From Seminavis robusta (taxonomy: Eukaryota > Bacillariophyta > Bacillariophyceae > Naviculales > Naviculaceae): DNA of 64,000 bases. Position 1 is the stretch's first letter, and each line of letters begins with the position of its first letter. Under the pieces are notes generated by a model. It worked only from the letters and a program-made list of their open reading frames with translations, searched no databases and had not been told where the DNA came from. Position numbers and translations under genes: made by a program. The stretch spans positions 1-64,000 of the forward strand of contig CAICTM010000389.1 in NCBI GenBank assembly GCA_903772945.1. The letters run 5' to 3'. Below are positions 11,453 through 22,798 of this stretch, in pieces.

Positions 11453-14400
11453 GGTGTAATAAAAGTCCTCGAAATCGAATGTAGAGATTTTAAAAGTGTG
11501 GAGTTTTTTTTTGGTCCGAAGGTTTTGTGAGAATTGAGTGTGCATCAGAGCCAAGAGGGCTGAGCTCTCAGCTTCCACGTCATCGGGCTCCTGTCGATGT
11601 CCTACGGTATGCGGCTCTTTCTGCCGGTTTTAGCGGCGAAACTTCGGTGGGGCACAGATTATTTGCATGTACATGACATTGTACAGGCAGCGGAGTACCT
11701 GCCGTACCGGTACCAGCAGAGACATACTTAAATACGATACTACAGTACATACAACTAAGTCTTGGTCATACATGCATTCTCCAGGCAGGAGCTCTCCAGG
11801 TTCCAGGTACTCCAGAGTACCGGTATTACATGTAATAGTACATCAGATCTATGATAGCAAGGGTTTCAAGACTTAGTTTCAAGTGAGAACTTCTGCAACT
11901 TCAACCTTCAGGTGAAGGTTGCGTCGCATAAGGGGGTCGCTCAGCTCGACAGGAATTAAAACATCAAAGCAGAGGCTTAAGTAAAAACCTGTACTCTAGC
12001 ACTGCTTTGACCAGCAGTTAATCCCGAATCATCCCGATGTTTCCATTGTTGTTCGGCTACTGGAACTCTCGGTCTCTCGGTGACTATCGAAATTGTTACA
12101 GTACAGTCCAACAGTGTCGGGGTGTGGCTCTCACCTATTATTGGAACCACATTCGCACGTATCATACATACTCGCAGTGATGAGCTGGTGACGATAGCAC
12201 AACATTAGACTAGATCTACTCTGTTGAGTAGTATTATTTATTTTTGGGTGGTCAGTGGTCAAAGCCGTACCGAATGCAAAGGCCCACCAAAGACCAAAGA
12301 CCAAAGCACCAAAGAAAGCTGGTTGCCAGTTGCCAGCTCCAGCAGTCATGATTTTATTTCAAGAAGCCAGCTGCATCGACATCGGGCATATTGATCACGA
12401 CTGGAGAGCTTAATAAAAGGCTTCTCTTCCTCGTGTTCCTTCAGGTTTCAGGTCCACGCACACGGTCTCGGTGGTCGAATGGGGTAGAAGCAATTAGTTC
12501 CCAGCACCGTAGCAGTCATGATTATTTGAAGTCAGAGACAACGAGAATGTACCCTGCCTGAACATGTTGATCTTGATTGCCCAAAGGCTTAGAAGCTGCT
12601 CTTCCTCATCCTCGTGTAGCTACGAAGGCGTAGTCTACATGTAGTTGAAGATACAGTACTCGGTACTATAAGCAACTTGCGCGAGCTACTCCGAGTAGCC
12701 AGAAGCCCTTGTGCGCTTGTGCGTTTGTGAGACCTGGAAGTCGGGAAGTTTCTCTGATGTGTGGGAGAGGAAGAGACGATGTTTCTCCGCGTTCAGGAGC
12801 GAGCTGTGCAGCGTGCGACAGGAACACCAATGCATGTACATCGCTCCAGCTCGTCTATGTCTTGTTTGGCATGTCATCTGCCTCTGTGGTGACTTTCAGG
12901 CAAGCAGCTTCAGCTTCATCATGGTGTAAGCTAGGCTTACTGGAAGACGGCAATTTGGAGATGGAAAGGTTTCTTCCACCAGTTCCATGGACGAGAGAGA
13001 ATTATTTGGCTGTTTTTCCAACGTTGCTGGACAAGCAACTTTTACTCTTCATAGTATCGGGCATTAATTTCTGATGACGAGCCAGTGCCGGCCGTCAGTG
13101 GAACAAGTCAGGAGAGCAGAAGATGTTTGTCCTTTTAAAAAATCTATAATGAGCCGGTATAGAATGGGTACGACCGCAGGCAGCAGGTGTGTAGGATTCC
13201 AAGGGTGGTGGGAGGATCAGCGGATCAGCATCTCGATATGGACGCTTGCCACCAAAGCAAACGATTAGGAGGTGGACATTGATTGCACTCCGACGATGAT
13301 TGTTGCATCAGTGATTGAGCCCCCCTCTGTCATACCGGTGCGGGCCTGTTTGTTCCCACACAGACCATTGCTGTGGCCATGAGGAGGAGACAGTGGGCCT
13401 CATCAGATTCTGGCAAGCTCGAGGACGAAAGAGGACAATGCTTGTGATGGCATTGTTGGGAGTTACGACGTCGCCACTTTCCGGATACTTATCGTCATTC
13501 GATTTAGGATTCAATCAATCACGGTGTGAAACCGGTACAGGACGGACAGGTCCTGCATGCATAGCCGACCAATCGTTCCAAAATGCATACACGGAAATTT
13601 TGGTCACTATCGGATCTCAAATGAACCAGAGTTTATATTATATTCATGTTGTATAAAAGTATGCTGTCACATAAGCCCTTCAGGCAGGCTCGATGTGACC
13701 CCAATCTGGGTACTCAGTACTGTACAACTTTACACCCCAATGCTAAAAGGGTAACACCCTTACTCCTGGAGTTGCTACACTAGTAATACACCCGTGCCTG
13801 GCTGTGGGTCAATGTTAAAGGGCAAGAGCGAAACTCAGGATACCGGTACCGGTATGGCTGCAGGGTGGGTGTGGGATCAGGAACAAAGGAGGCCCAAGTT
13901 TGGGATGTGATGCTTGGGATGTGATGCATCAATGATCCTCATTATTTCATAAGTGAGCGTTCGCAGCTTCTTGAAGGATTGCACTGGGGCCAAAGATGAT
14001 GGAAAGCATATCGCGTCATATCATGGGTCTCCACATACGTTACACACCAATACATTACCAAATCCTTGCAATATTGTACACTCGACTCCTCAGCAGATGC
14101 CTCGTTCCGGCGCCTCAATACAGAAACTACTTTGGAACTCCAATCTGTCTTTTCTGTTAAGTTTCATCGTCACCTACCGGTACCCGTCTTCAGTTCCCTC
14201 TACAGTAGCTAGTAGCTGACTGCTCTGTACCGGGAGCAGTTACTGCTGGCCCCAAGAAGCAGGCTTGAGAGGATCAAATGTGTTTTTACCTTTGGGCACA
14301 GTTTACCGCTGGATACAAATGCACGACTCGCATGATCGGAAGCGTTATTTGGATGGTTCTGCGTTCTGTTGAAGCCACCGCCGGCCCAGCAGAATCTTAG

Positions 14401-14751
14401 AAACAAAAGAACAGCAGCGGTAAATAATGGCTTGTCTGCATGCATTGAGCACGTGTTGAGACTCTAACTGCCCGGAAATATCGATATTCATCTCTGTAGA
14501 TTGAATTTCTACGAGCACGTGGGGTGTCCCTTCCACCCTTCAGCAGACAACCTCATTATTCGCGTGACTGCTGGATTTGGCTTCGCCTCCACGCACCGCT
14601 TTGGTTTCTGCCACCATTTTGTATCGGCGTACAACAAAGCAACAACAACGGCTAATACCTTCCCATATCACTCCTCATTATTGGCTCGACTTTGATGTAC
14701 ATGTAATACGTGGATTTGATGGGTTGCAGACCATGTATTTAGGTCGCTCTG
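11453..14751. other. 3.3-kb gene-poor region
   Basis: Frames are all short and without recognisable protein motifs, and I find no RNA gene. The stretch is dotted with TACCGGTA palindromes (11705, 13841, 13847, 14175) and GTACnGTAC-like words. It probably holds the promoter of the gene that starts at 14752 and an unassigned remainder. Confidence 0.5.
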
Positions 14752-16627
14752 ATGAGATATTCTAATGAGGTAATGGAAGCAAGTCAAAAGGATGATGAGG
14801 ACTCAGGGTACAAGACCCCCCGTCGTGCGAATAGTGAGGGAGGCAGTAGCTCTACTCGACGGTCAAGCATTGGGAGCGAGGGTGGGAGTGAGGCAAGCAA
14901 CAGCGACTCCAAACCACGATCCTCCTCTTCGAAGAAACGAAAACGAGCGTCTCCAGCAGATGAAGCTGGCTCAACCTTGCAGGAGAGATGGGATGAAATG
15001 TATGAGAGGTTGCGAGCTTACAAAGAAGCCAAAGGGGATTGCAATGTACCCAATAGGTGAGCATATTGAGATTGAATTCCAGAAGCTCGGTCCTGGTTCT
15101 TGAATATACCCAAACACGAAGCTAACGTCGTTCTTTTGAGAACAGGTACCCACCCGATCCGCAGCTAGGATTTTGGGGTAAGTCGTCCCTTCGTTCTGCA
15201 TATATATTTCTTCCACCATTGCCTTTAAGCTTTGCTAACCTACAAGACAGTTTCCACACAGCGGCGGCAGTACAGAGTTTTGACATCAGGGGGGAGTACT
15301 TCGTCCGCATTGACGGTTCAAAGAGCACAAAAGTTGATGAACCTGGGTTTTGAATGGAGCGCCAAAGACCCACGGATGGTGCCTTGGGAAACTCGCTACA
15401 GCCAACTACAGGAGTTTGTGGTATGTCTTTTTGCCTGGAAACTTGCTCCAATGATCCAATTGGTAGTAGCAAGATTGTCGTCTGATCTATTCATCCTTCT
15501 TGATTGCATTGCATAGGCAAAACATGGGCACGCTCAAGTGCCAATTGGGTGGGAAGAGAATGTACCGCTGTCAAATTGGGTCAGTAAGCAGGTATGTGGG
15601 AAGGGGATTATGTTGAGGTCCCAATGCGATCGGGGTGTGTGCTCATATGTCTTCGTGGTTGCCTTTGTGTTATCAGCGCCAGGAGTATAAACTGCTGCAG
15701 AAGGGGAAAGCATCTCGCTTGACGGATGACAGGATAGAAAAGCTCAAGGCGGTCGGGTTTGTTTGGGAAGCCAAACGTGGCGCACCTCGACAAGTCATCA
15801 TGTCGAGTAGCACCTCTGACCAACAGGCAGCTGCAGCGGCACTCGGGAGTTTACAACAGCAGGAGCGTCCTCAGCCATCAATTGCAAGCCCTCGGGGAGA
15901 GAGGAGAGAGACTTCTTCCCAGGCGACAAATATCACACCACGAACAAGCCGGCCTATGCGTGGAATGGGGCCAGCGTCGCCTCCCCAGCAAGCTTCACCA
16001 CCTGGGCCTAATCCACCTAGCATGCCAGCGGTGGCGCGGCTCCCACCTCAACCTCCAGTTCACCCTCCGACGATGCACGGGAGCTACAATACAGGAGCAG
16101 AACTACAGTACCACCCAAGTGCCTTTCATCCCAGCCGTCCCTATGAGTATTATGCGCCCCAAGAGCTCCCACCACCACCACCATTCTACGCTTCAGCATC
16201 CTTTCCCTCTGTTTACCCTCCACCTCCTGCCTCTTCCCCGGCTTCATACATGTCGTATGAACGCTACAATCCCAACATGGCTGCTCCACACATACCGCCA
16301 CATGCACCAGCTTGGCCACGCACCGGCCGAGTCCTACCTCCAGTGTTCCCAATTGAACCGCCTCACCATGCTGCCCCTGGGTATCCGACACAACAAACTG
16401 AATCGCTTGCGGAATATGATAGATTGCAGGTAGCAGAACGGCCACCGTTGGGATATCACGATAGAGGGGCACCAGCACCACACCCGCAACAAGAAGCAGC
16501 AGGAGCTTTGCAACAAAGGCGGCAACAACAGCAGCAACCACAACAACAAGCTCAGGGAGGAGGGCTTGGTAACCCTCCTCCTCCACCACCACCGGCGGCT
16601 GGGGGAAGAAGTCACTATCCTTACTAA
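14752..16627 (+). CDS. Helicase-associated (HA) domain protein
   Basis: About 510 residues from five exons: 14752..15056, 15146..15177, 15251..15420, 15517..15591 and 15677..16627. All introns are GT-AG and phases match. The protein has an acidic/Ser-rich start with a basic KKRKRAS stretch, then two helicase-associated repeats at about residues 78-148 and 158-226. Each shows the family pattern W...Y..L..Y....G.C.VP....P.LG.WV..QR..., ending in L..LGF.W (NLGFEWSAKD and AVGFVWEAKR). The C-terminal half is Pro/Gln-rich and disordered. HA repeats are normally appended to DEAD-like helicases in bacteria; in diatoms many stand-alone HA proteins exist, and no helicase motif is visible here. The repeats resemble Myb-like helical bundles, so DNA binding is plausible but unproven. 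An alternative start is the ATG at 14773. Confidence 0.83.
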
Positions 16628-17155
16628 GGAAGCAAATAAGTGCTGGAATGGAAGTGAGAGGCGTCCTTCCGAAGGAATTCAATTCGATGAGATTAGTGGA
16701 GTCCGTGGAGGGCAACCACGATAACGATTGTACCGGTAAACTCATAGGGATGGCTAGCTAGCTTTGCCGTACATTATAGCTGTGGTGTGTGTCGAACGAG
16801 GTTGATACTGGCTAGTAGTGCTCTGATCATGATGTTGTTCCATCACGAGTCGAGTCAATATGCGTGCTCGCCCCAAAGACGTGCATGTCTACGCCATACT
16901 CGTACTTTGGTAACGCGTAAAAGAGGCACCAGCCAAAGCTCGGAAGCCAAGACATGTATTGCAATCGCGTCAGCTGGGAAACCAAACTACATGTATGTAC
17001 GCATGATGCCAAACAATAGTCTAGTACCACCGCTGAAGCCACATGCACTGGCTAGCCAGATAGTACTACGTAGTGCTTGAGACATGCGGCAGTTTTTTCA
17101 ATTTCTTTGATACTTCTGGCTAGCTAGGCTATTGGCCCACCCCCATCTTTGTCAG
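16628..17155. other. Convergent intergenic spacer
   Basis: 3' flanks of the HA-domain gene and the AAA+-like gene. A TACCGGTA palindrome lies at 16731-16738. No gene seen. Confidence 0.6.
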
Positions 17156-19225
17156 CTAAAGCTCAAAGCGACAAGCTTCACTGCAGGCTGCCCGATCTGC
17201 AATCACGACGGGATGTGATAGCACGTCTTGCTTTGGACCGACTACAGCTGCTTCAGGACACATCATAACCATTGCCTGACGAACCCGCTTTTTGCAGTCC
17301 AGAACAGCAATCATGCCTTCATCTTGTGGGTTGTTGTCTTCTTCCTCGTACCAAAAGTTGTTCTTCTTCCAGAAACATCGCCATACTGAAGCTTGCCAGT
17401 CGCTCATCCATGGATTTCCTTCACGCATGAACTGTGCTCCTGCACCAGAAAACGTAAAGATGGTTGTTGTCCCTGACATGATTGTTTTGTATTCAATATG
17501 GGAGTCGTCAAGCAGGGCGTCAACGAGTCGTTCGGAGGCTCGCAGAGGTGGCACTTTTGTTGATTGTTCTTGGGACCATTGAAAAATCTTGAGCGTCAGT
17601 ATTTGTGATAACGTTGGGAATTCCAAGGGAAAGAAAGGAGCCACGGCATGAAATTGCTGAGAAAGACAGAGGGTGACGGAAAAGGGCAAGGTAAGTTGAG
17701 CGACGTGAAACATGGGGCAATCAGAACCAACGAGAGTAGCTTGCAGACAGCTCTCACGTACCGACGCAATGTTCATAAGTTTTCGCCTCGGTTCAACACC
17801 ATACAAGGTACTAGTGCTGATAGCACCAAACTCCACGTCAATTATGTGCATGAGAATCAGGTCCAACTCAAGGCGCGGAACGTAGGCGCGCCCTCCATTC
17901 TCGTATATGCTGTTGCTAACGGTCTTTGAACCAACTGAAGAAGTCATTATGAAGACCGTCTTCTGACAAGCCAGTTGCAATCTCGAGACCAAGGTGTCGT
18001 GTCCACCCATAGTCGTGCCATCAGTGAAATGCCGGGAAGGATTGGTAAGATCCTGCACCATGGTTGCCATAAACCCATCTGCCATATCTTCTGCATGCTG
18101 CACAACGATAACGCTTCCACCGGGGTGCCCTTGTGCGTGTCGTATGATTCTTTCATACATTTGGACACGGATGGCCCTGATCTTTTGTGATGCTGTCTTC
18201 CCATAGTTGTCAATACCGGATTCTTCACCACTCTCCTTGGTAGTGTCTTGATTGCTCTCATGATGAATGGCAAAGTCTAGCCCCTGAAGCATCATGACAG
18301 GGCCTGACTTTTTGTTGGCCAAATCTTCAAAGCTGAAATCATCTTCGGCGTCGTCCAGGCAATGTCCAAACATTCGCAGAGAGATTTGCTTTGCCAGTTC
18401 CAGTTTCCCAACCCCTTCGCTACCCGCAAAGTAGAGCAGCAGGGGCGCTGATTGTGCCCACGCATCCAATGCTTTGGTTGTGTCCTTGACAGCCCACGGT
18501 TGTCCGAAAATTGGATAAAAGTCATCACTGCTGCTGTTTTGGTGTTGCTTTTGCCCATTGACTCTCCGTTTTGACGATGGCTCAACTTCCAAATTCCACT
18601 CCTCGGGTATAGTCAATGTGCAATTACTCCAGAGCGCTAGTCGAGCCTTTTCTTCTTGATGGGTTCGAATTTGATGATACGTGGCTTGAGCATCATCGTA
18701 GACTGCGGCACTGATCCACGAAATAGAATACTTGGAAACATAAAGAATCAAAGAGGCGGAGCGCCACAGCAATCTCAACTGTGTCACCCAGAAATCTTCC
18801 CATGAATCGCTGCCTACATCGGGAGGTGGAGACGCAGGTCCATAGGCAGCCACGATGTGAGCCAAGAGTGCAAATAAGAAAATGCGGAACCAAGGAAAGC
18901 GTGGTTTGGAAGGTTGCTCGTATTGGTGGGCACCGTCCTCTTCTTGCACAGCAATCTCGTCATTGTTATTTCGTCTGATGGTAACAAAAGGAGGGAAGAT
19001 GGGTGAACTACCCAATGAGTGTTCATCGACTTGTTCGGCGTCCTCCTCTGTTTCCACTTCCTGAGGACGGAGCACTGTTACTGGCACCAAAGCTTTGTCC
19101 CAAAAGCCCCTTGGGTCGTCATTGTCAGCGTCGTCGTCACTGCTACTGTAGACATGTTTGGCATCAAAATAGTTGGTTTCAGCTGGATAGTCTTCCTCTT
19201 CCGCACACATTCGAAACCGACCCAT
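17156..19225 (-). CDS. Membrane-anchored AAA+/torsin-like ATPase
   Basis: Single exon, 689 residues. The N-terminal 110 residues are acidic. One hydrophobic segment (about 112-130, IFLFALLAHIVAAYG) and a second weaker one (about 150-172) suggest a membrane anchor. A P-loop follows at about 267-280 (AGSEGVGKLELAK, matching GxxGxGK), with a region before it (FGQPWAVKDTTKALDAW) like the start of a torsin/Clp-type AAA+ domain. A probable Walker B strand is SVIVVQHAEDM, with a weak acidic signature, and TVFIMTSSVGS fits the sensor-1 strand. A type II or ER-membrane torsin relative is my best guess. Loss of a clean Walker B (hhhhDE) makes active ATP hydrolysis uncertain. It is convergent with the HA gene and divergent from the YidD gene. 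Confidence 0.6.
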   Translation of the reverse strand: MGRFRMCAEEEDYPAETNYFDAKHVYSSSDDDADNDDPRGFWDKALVPVTVLRPQEVETEEDAEQVDEHSLGSSPIFPPFVTIRRNNNDEIAVQEEDGAHQYEQPSKPRFPWFRIFLFALLAHIVAAYGPASPPPDVGSDSWEDFWVTQLRLLWRSASLILYVSKYSISWISAAVYDDAQATYHQIRTHQEEKARLALWSNCTLTIPEEWNLEVEPSSKRRVNGQKQHQNSSSDDFYPIFGQPWAVKDTTKALDAWAQSAPLLLYFAGSEGVGKLELAKQISLRMFGHCLDDAEDDFSFEDLANKKSGPVMMLQGLDFAIHHESNQDTTKESGEESGIDNYGKTASQKIRAIRVQMYERIIRHAQGHPGGSVIVVQHAEDMADGFMATMVQDLTNPSRHFTDGTTMGGHDTLVSRLQLACQKTVFIMTSSVGSKTVSNSIYENGGRAYVPRLELDLILMHIIDVEFGAISTSTLYGVEPRRKLMNIASVRESCLQATLVGSDCPMFHVAQLTLPFSVTLCLSQQFHAVAPFFPLEFPTLSQILTLKIFQWSQEQSTKVPPLRASERLVDALLDDSHIEYKTIMSGTTTIFTFSGAGAQFMREGNPWMSDWQASVWRCFWKKNNFWYEEEDNNPQDEGMIAVLDCKKRVRQAMVMMCPEAAVVGPKQDVLSHPVVIADRAACSEACRFEL

Positions 19226-19681
19226 TGTAGAATCGAATCGTCAACAAACAGTAGCTACCGTACAAGAAGAGAACACGTCAAGAAATAATGTGGTCAAATT
19301 CAGACCGTCCTTTAACACAGTCTGCTCTGGTTGCTTCTTCAAAAACTTTATGACAACATCCGCCTCATCAGGCTGTTCCTCGCAGCAAGCAACGAACACG
19401 ATATCCTCGGCAGCGTGAAGGGTGACAGATATTGATCGAGCACGATTGTTCGGTGGCTTGTTAGTTTCGGTTGGTCTGTCTCATCTTGTCTCTTCCACAG
19501 TTTTCGGGGACCTGTCACTCGGAAGGGTGCAAAGCTAATCGACCTTAAATCGAATCAAGTTCGATTTTTTGTTCGAATCGAATCGAATCAGATCTTGGAT
19601 CTTCACAGACAAGGCACAAACCAACCTCTCAGTATCTCGACAGCCGCTTGTGCTTCTTTGGTCTTGCTGATTGGAAAGAAG
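19226..19681. other. Divergent intergenic region
   Basis: Shared 5' flank of the AAA+-like gene and the YidD gene. Contains clustered TCGAATCGAATC-type short repeats around 19545-19590. The open frame before 19682 has no ATG. Confidence 0.55.
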
Positions 19682-20362
19682 ATGGGACATCAGCTGATGA
19701 TGATTCTACCAGTCCTTTTGGTCTCGGTCCTTTGCTGCATGCTGGCAGATGTATCCGATGCTGCTTGCCAATCTTGTGTTTTCCTCTCAGCCCATCATCA
19801 CCACCGAAAATCGTCCATGGCCCTCTGGGGACGAGTATCGGGAGTTGTCGCACAATCTGCTATAAGGATTCCAACGTTGAGAGGCTTTGCGGTGCATAAC
19901 TTGTATCAGAGCGTTCGATCCAAGCCTGTGATTGCCGCGGCAGCATTTGGAGTAACTGCCACCTGTTTCGTGCCACGGGTTGTCCATCGGCGCCATCATT
20001 ATTCACGGGTTCTGGCCAGCGACAGCAGCAAAGACACGACAGCGGATGATGAAGAAACAACACCACAAGATGCCGAATCGGACAGCGATGCCAGTACCAG
20101 TAAACCCAGCGCACCGGTATCCGACAGCATGATATCTGCATTGGGATTCTACAAATCTTTTATATCCCCACTCCTGCCGCCGGCTTGTCGCTTTGTGCCA
20201 ACATGCTCCCAGTACGGAGTTCAAGCCATTAAGGAATTTGGTCCCGGCAAAGGAGCCGTCTTGATTTCATGGCGATTGCTACGATGTTCACCGTTCGGGG
20301 GCAAGGGATTCGATCCGCCACAGTGGCCACCAGTGTCCTACACTTATGGAAGTTGGTCGTGA
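19682..20362 (+). CDS. YidD-family membrane protein insertion efficiency factor homologue
   Basis: 226 residues, single exon. The C-terminal ~70 residues are a clear YidD domain: FYKSFISPLLPPACRFVPTC, then SQYGVQAIKEFG, then SWRLLRCSPFGGKGFDPP, with all conserved Cys residues. In bacteria YidD helps YidC insert membrane proteins; in algae the homologues are expected in plastids, where Alb3 is the YidC relative. The protein begins with a strong signal peptide (MGHQLMMILPVLLVSVLCC), consistent with import through the ER-derived outer membranes of a complex plastid. I do not see a clean FAP-type cleavage motif, so plastid location is inference. A long acidic, Ser/Thr-rich linker separates the targeting region from the domain. 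The first ATG of the frame is at 19682. Confidence 0.85.
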   Translation: MGHQLMMILPVLLVSVLCCMLADVSDAACQSCVFLSAHHHHRKSSMALWGRVSGVVAQSAIRIPTLRGFAVHNLYQSVRSKPVIAAAAFGVTATCFVPRVVHRRHHYSRVLASDSSKDTTADDEETTPQDAESDSDASTSKPSAPVSDSMISALGFYKSFISPLLPPACRFVPTCSQYGVQAIKEFGPGKGAVLISWRLLRCSPFGGKGFDPPQWPPVSYTYGSWS

Positions 20363-20582
20363 GGAGATCAAACACTACAATAATTAATTGCTCCGTTTGG
20401 GTACCGGTACAGTAGCTAGTAGGCTTCTCTTGGTCTCGGTGACAGTAGGTCAAATGAAAGGATAAAGACAATAAAAATAGTTACATGTAAAATGGGAAGT
20501 AAGCAAGCCACTGCAATTTGATGGCATGCAATTTGATGGCATGCACTCGGTTACTGACGCTGCCTACCCGTAGCTAGCATGC

Positions 20583-22000
20583 TCAAGGCTCACACTCCTC
20601 TTCTTTGACTACAAACTCGTACGGCCGCTCATCAAAGTTCTCCATCTGCATTGGCATGCTCATCAATCCCTTCAAACCTTCCATTGGTGTCGTTGTGCCT
20701 TCCAAGATGGACGCCACACCAAAGAGAATGGGGTACTTCAAATCGAGACGGTATCCTTTGCATTTAGTCCGGATCAAGTTCACCAACGCCTTGGATGTAT
20801 CGACGCCTTCTGCTACTTCGGTGGAGGACGCTAGAATTTCTTCCATTGTCTCCCCTCGACCCAATCGGTAACCAAACTTGCGGTTCCGAGAAAGGGGCCC
20901 AAAACATGTTCCAAAAGTGTCACCCACACCTGCAGATATCCATCCGTCAGCCAGCCAAGTCAGACCATGTTAGTTAGTTAATTGTTTGATTGATTGAATC
21001 ATATCTTTGCTTGCTTTCCAGTCGCCAGCACAAAAAAAAAGCTGTGCCACTTACCTGACAATCCTGAGATTGTACTGGACCTAGCGCCAAATGTCAATCC
21101 CAGTCGTCTCATTTCTCCGCATCCACGGGTCACCAACCCACTCATCGCATTGGTTCCTAGTCCCAAACCTTCACACATTCCTGCTGCAATAGCAATGACA
21201 TTTTTCACGGCCCCTCCAATTTCGACTCCAACCACATCCTTGGAAATAAAACACCGAAAACTTTCATCGCTCATCATAGTTGCCAGGTCCCGGGCCAGAT
21301 CCAAGTCCTCCGAAGCAATCACTACCGCGGTGGCGACACCTTCGCAAATTTCACGAGCAAAGGATGGTCCTGACAAGAAGGCATAGGGTCGTTCGTCGCC
21401 CAAACACTCTTTTAGAATATCCGCCATGAATCCCAAGCTTTTCGTTTCAATGCCTTTGGACGCACTGAGCACGGGTGTATTGGGAGGAATGTACTCTGAC
21501 ACGGAACTGAGAAACTCGCGAGAATATTGGCAGGGGACAGAATGAATAATGTAGGTAGCATCCGGCAAGCATTCGTTGGGATCGGATGTTGCCCGTATCC
21601 TGGTGGGTAGGGTAATGTTTTGCATATACCGGGGATGTTGGTGCTTTTGGTTGATATGAGTGGCAATTTCTTGATTCCGAACCAATAGGGTCACGGGAAT
21701 TCCGTTTCGGGCACATATAGTTGCCAGAGCCAACCCAAAATTACCCCCTCCCATGACTGTCACTCGGATGGGATAAGGCGGGGGTTGGTTCATGCTGCTG
21801 CCCATGTTGATTTGGGTCGATGATGATACTGGCAGTCTGGATTCATCATGGCGACGCTGTGATGGTGGGAACTGAGCAACCGTCCTCTTGTTCAAATGGG
21901 AAAGTCCTGGGGGTGCAAAGGCACTTCCGTGTAGAGGCAGGAAAATTCCCACCAAAGTCAGCAGCAGTGACAAATAGCCAACGTTGAGTATTGCCACCAT
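20583..22000 (-). CDS. gpsA: NAD(P)-dependent glycerol-3-phosphate dehydrogenase, plastid-targeted
   Basis: About 430 residues from exons 22000..21055 and 20929..20583, separated by a 125-bp GT-AG intron (phase 1). Catalyses dihydroxyacetone phosphate to sn-glycerol-3-phosphate, the backbone for glycerolipids. The Rossmann motif GGGNFGLALA sits near residue 87; ILSA-type SASKGIETKS and SGPSFAREI follow, and the catalytic Lys lies in GGAVKNVIAIAAG. The second exon adds DTFGTCFGPLSRNRKFG and VAEGVDTSKALVNL, normal for the C-terminal helical domain of the GpsA family. The first 33 residues are a signal peptide ending in GSAFAPPGL, matching the diatom ASAFAP plastid signal with the essential Phe. 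Location in the plastid stroma is therefore well supported. It is convergent with the YidD gene. Confidence 0.92.
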
Positions 22001-22798
22001 TGTGAGTGAACTGTTTTCTTTTAAAAGCTGAACGATCTCTTGACGCTATTCCAATACGTGGAGGAGAAATAAGATAGATCTTCTTTCGTAGGTTTTATCT
22101 TTGGTTTTGTATACTAGTATCTCCTCTAATTCGGCGAGGCAGGGACTTGACTCCAGCGCTCAGTATCGATTTTTTGGCCGTCGAGGTTTCATTATTTTCT
22201 TGTTGCTGGCAGCTTGGCGCATTGACTGATCAATCGGCAGGTGGCGTCCAGCGAGTGGAATTGGTGCCATTGTCCGCTGTGACGTCGGTGTTGGTTGTCA
22301 AGAGGGGTGCCACCAACAGCACTCTGCGCGTAGATGTTTGGAACTTTCTAAATTGTTCTATTGAATCGCGTACAATACGTGACTGAGGGAGTCCATTTGT
22401 TTACCTCATTTTACAGAAAACCTTCAAGATGGGGTAAAATAGTGATTCCACGTCATCATACGAACAGTCCCGGTATCAGGTGGATGAGAATCTTGGTGTC
22501 CAAAAAGGAAAAGTGAACAGTACCGTGGTTAAATAACAGTTCGTGCGTGACGTGCCACGTGCGTGAGATTGACGAAGGGTTTGTTGGTCCTCTCCTCCTT
22601 GGCTCGCTCGGTTGCCGGACATAGTCCTTTCCTTGTCCGGACACTCTCGCTTTACAGCAATCGCGCTGCTTCCAAATTGCGCTGCTAATATTCACCGACC
22701 GTCGTGACCAGCATTCCACACCGCTATTCGTTCCATCTTTATTACCATTGGGCACAAGCTACAAGACAACCAACTGAACGAAGCACGGAACTAAGAAG
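22001..22798. other. Divergent intergenic region with TGACGT-type sites
   Basis: 5' flank of the plastid glycerol-3-phosphate dehydrogenase gene (minus) and of the first DUF6824 gene (plus). Contains TGACGT at 22280-22285 and 22548-22553 and ACGTCA at 22450-22455. No gene. Confidence 0.55.

Noticed and set aside
16017-16745. 242-codon minus-strand frame
   Set aside because: Antisense of the Pro/Gln-rich exon of the HA-domain gene; composition is that of complemented proline codons.
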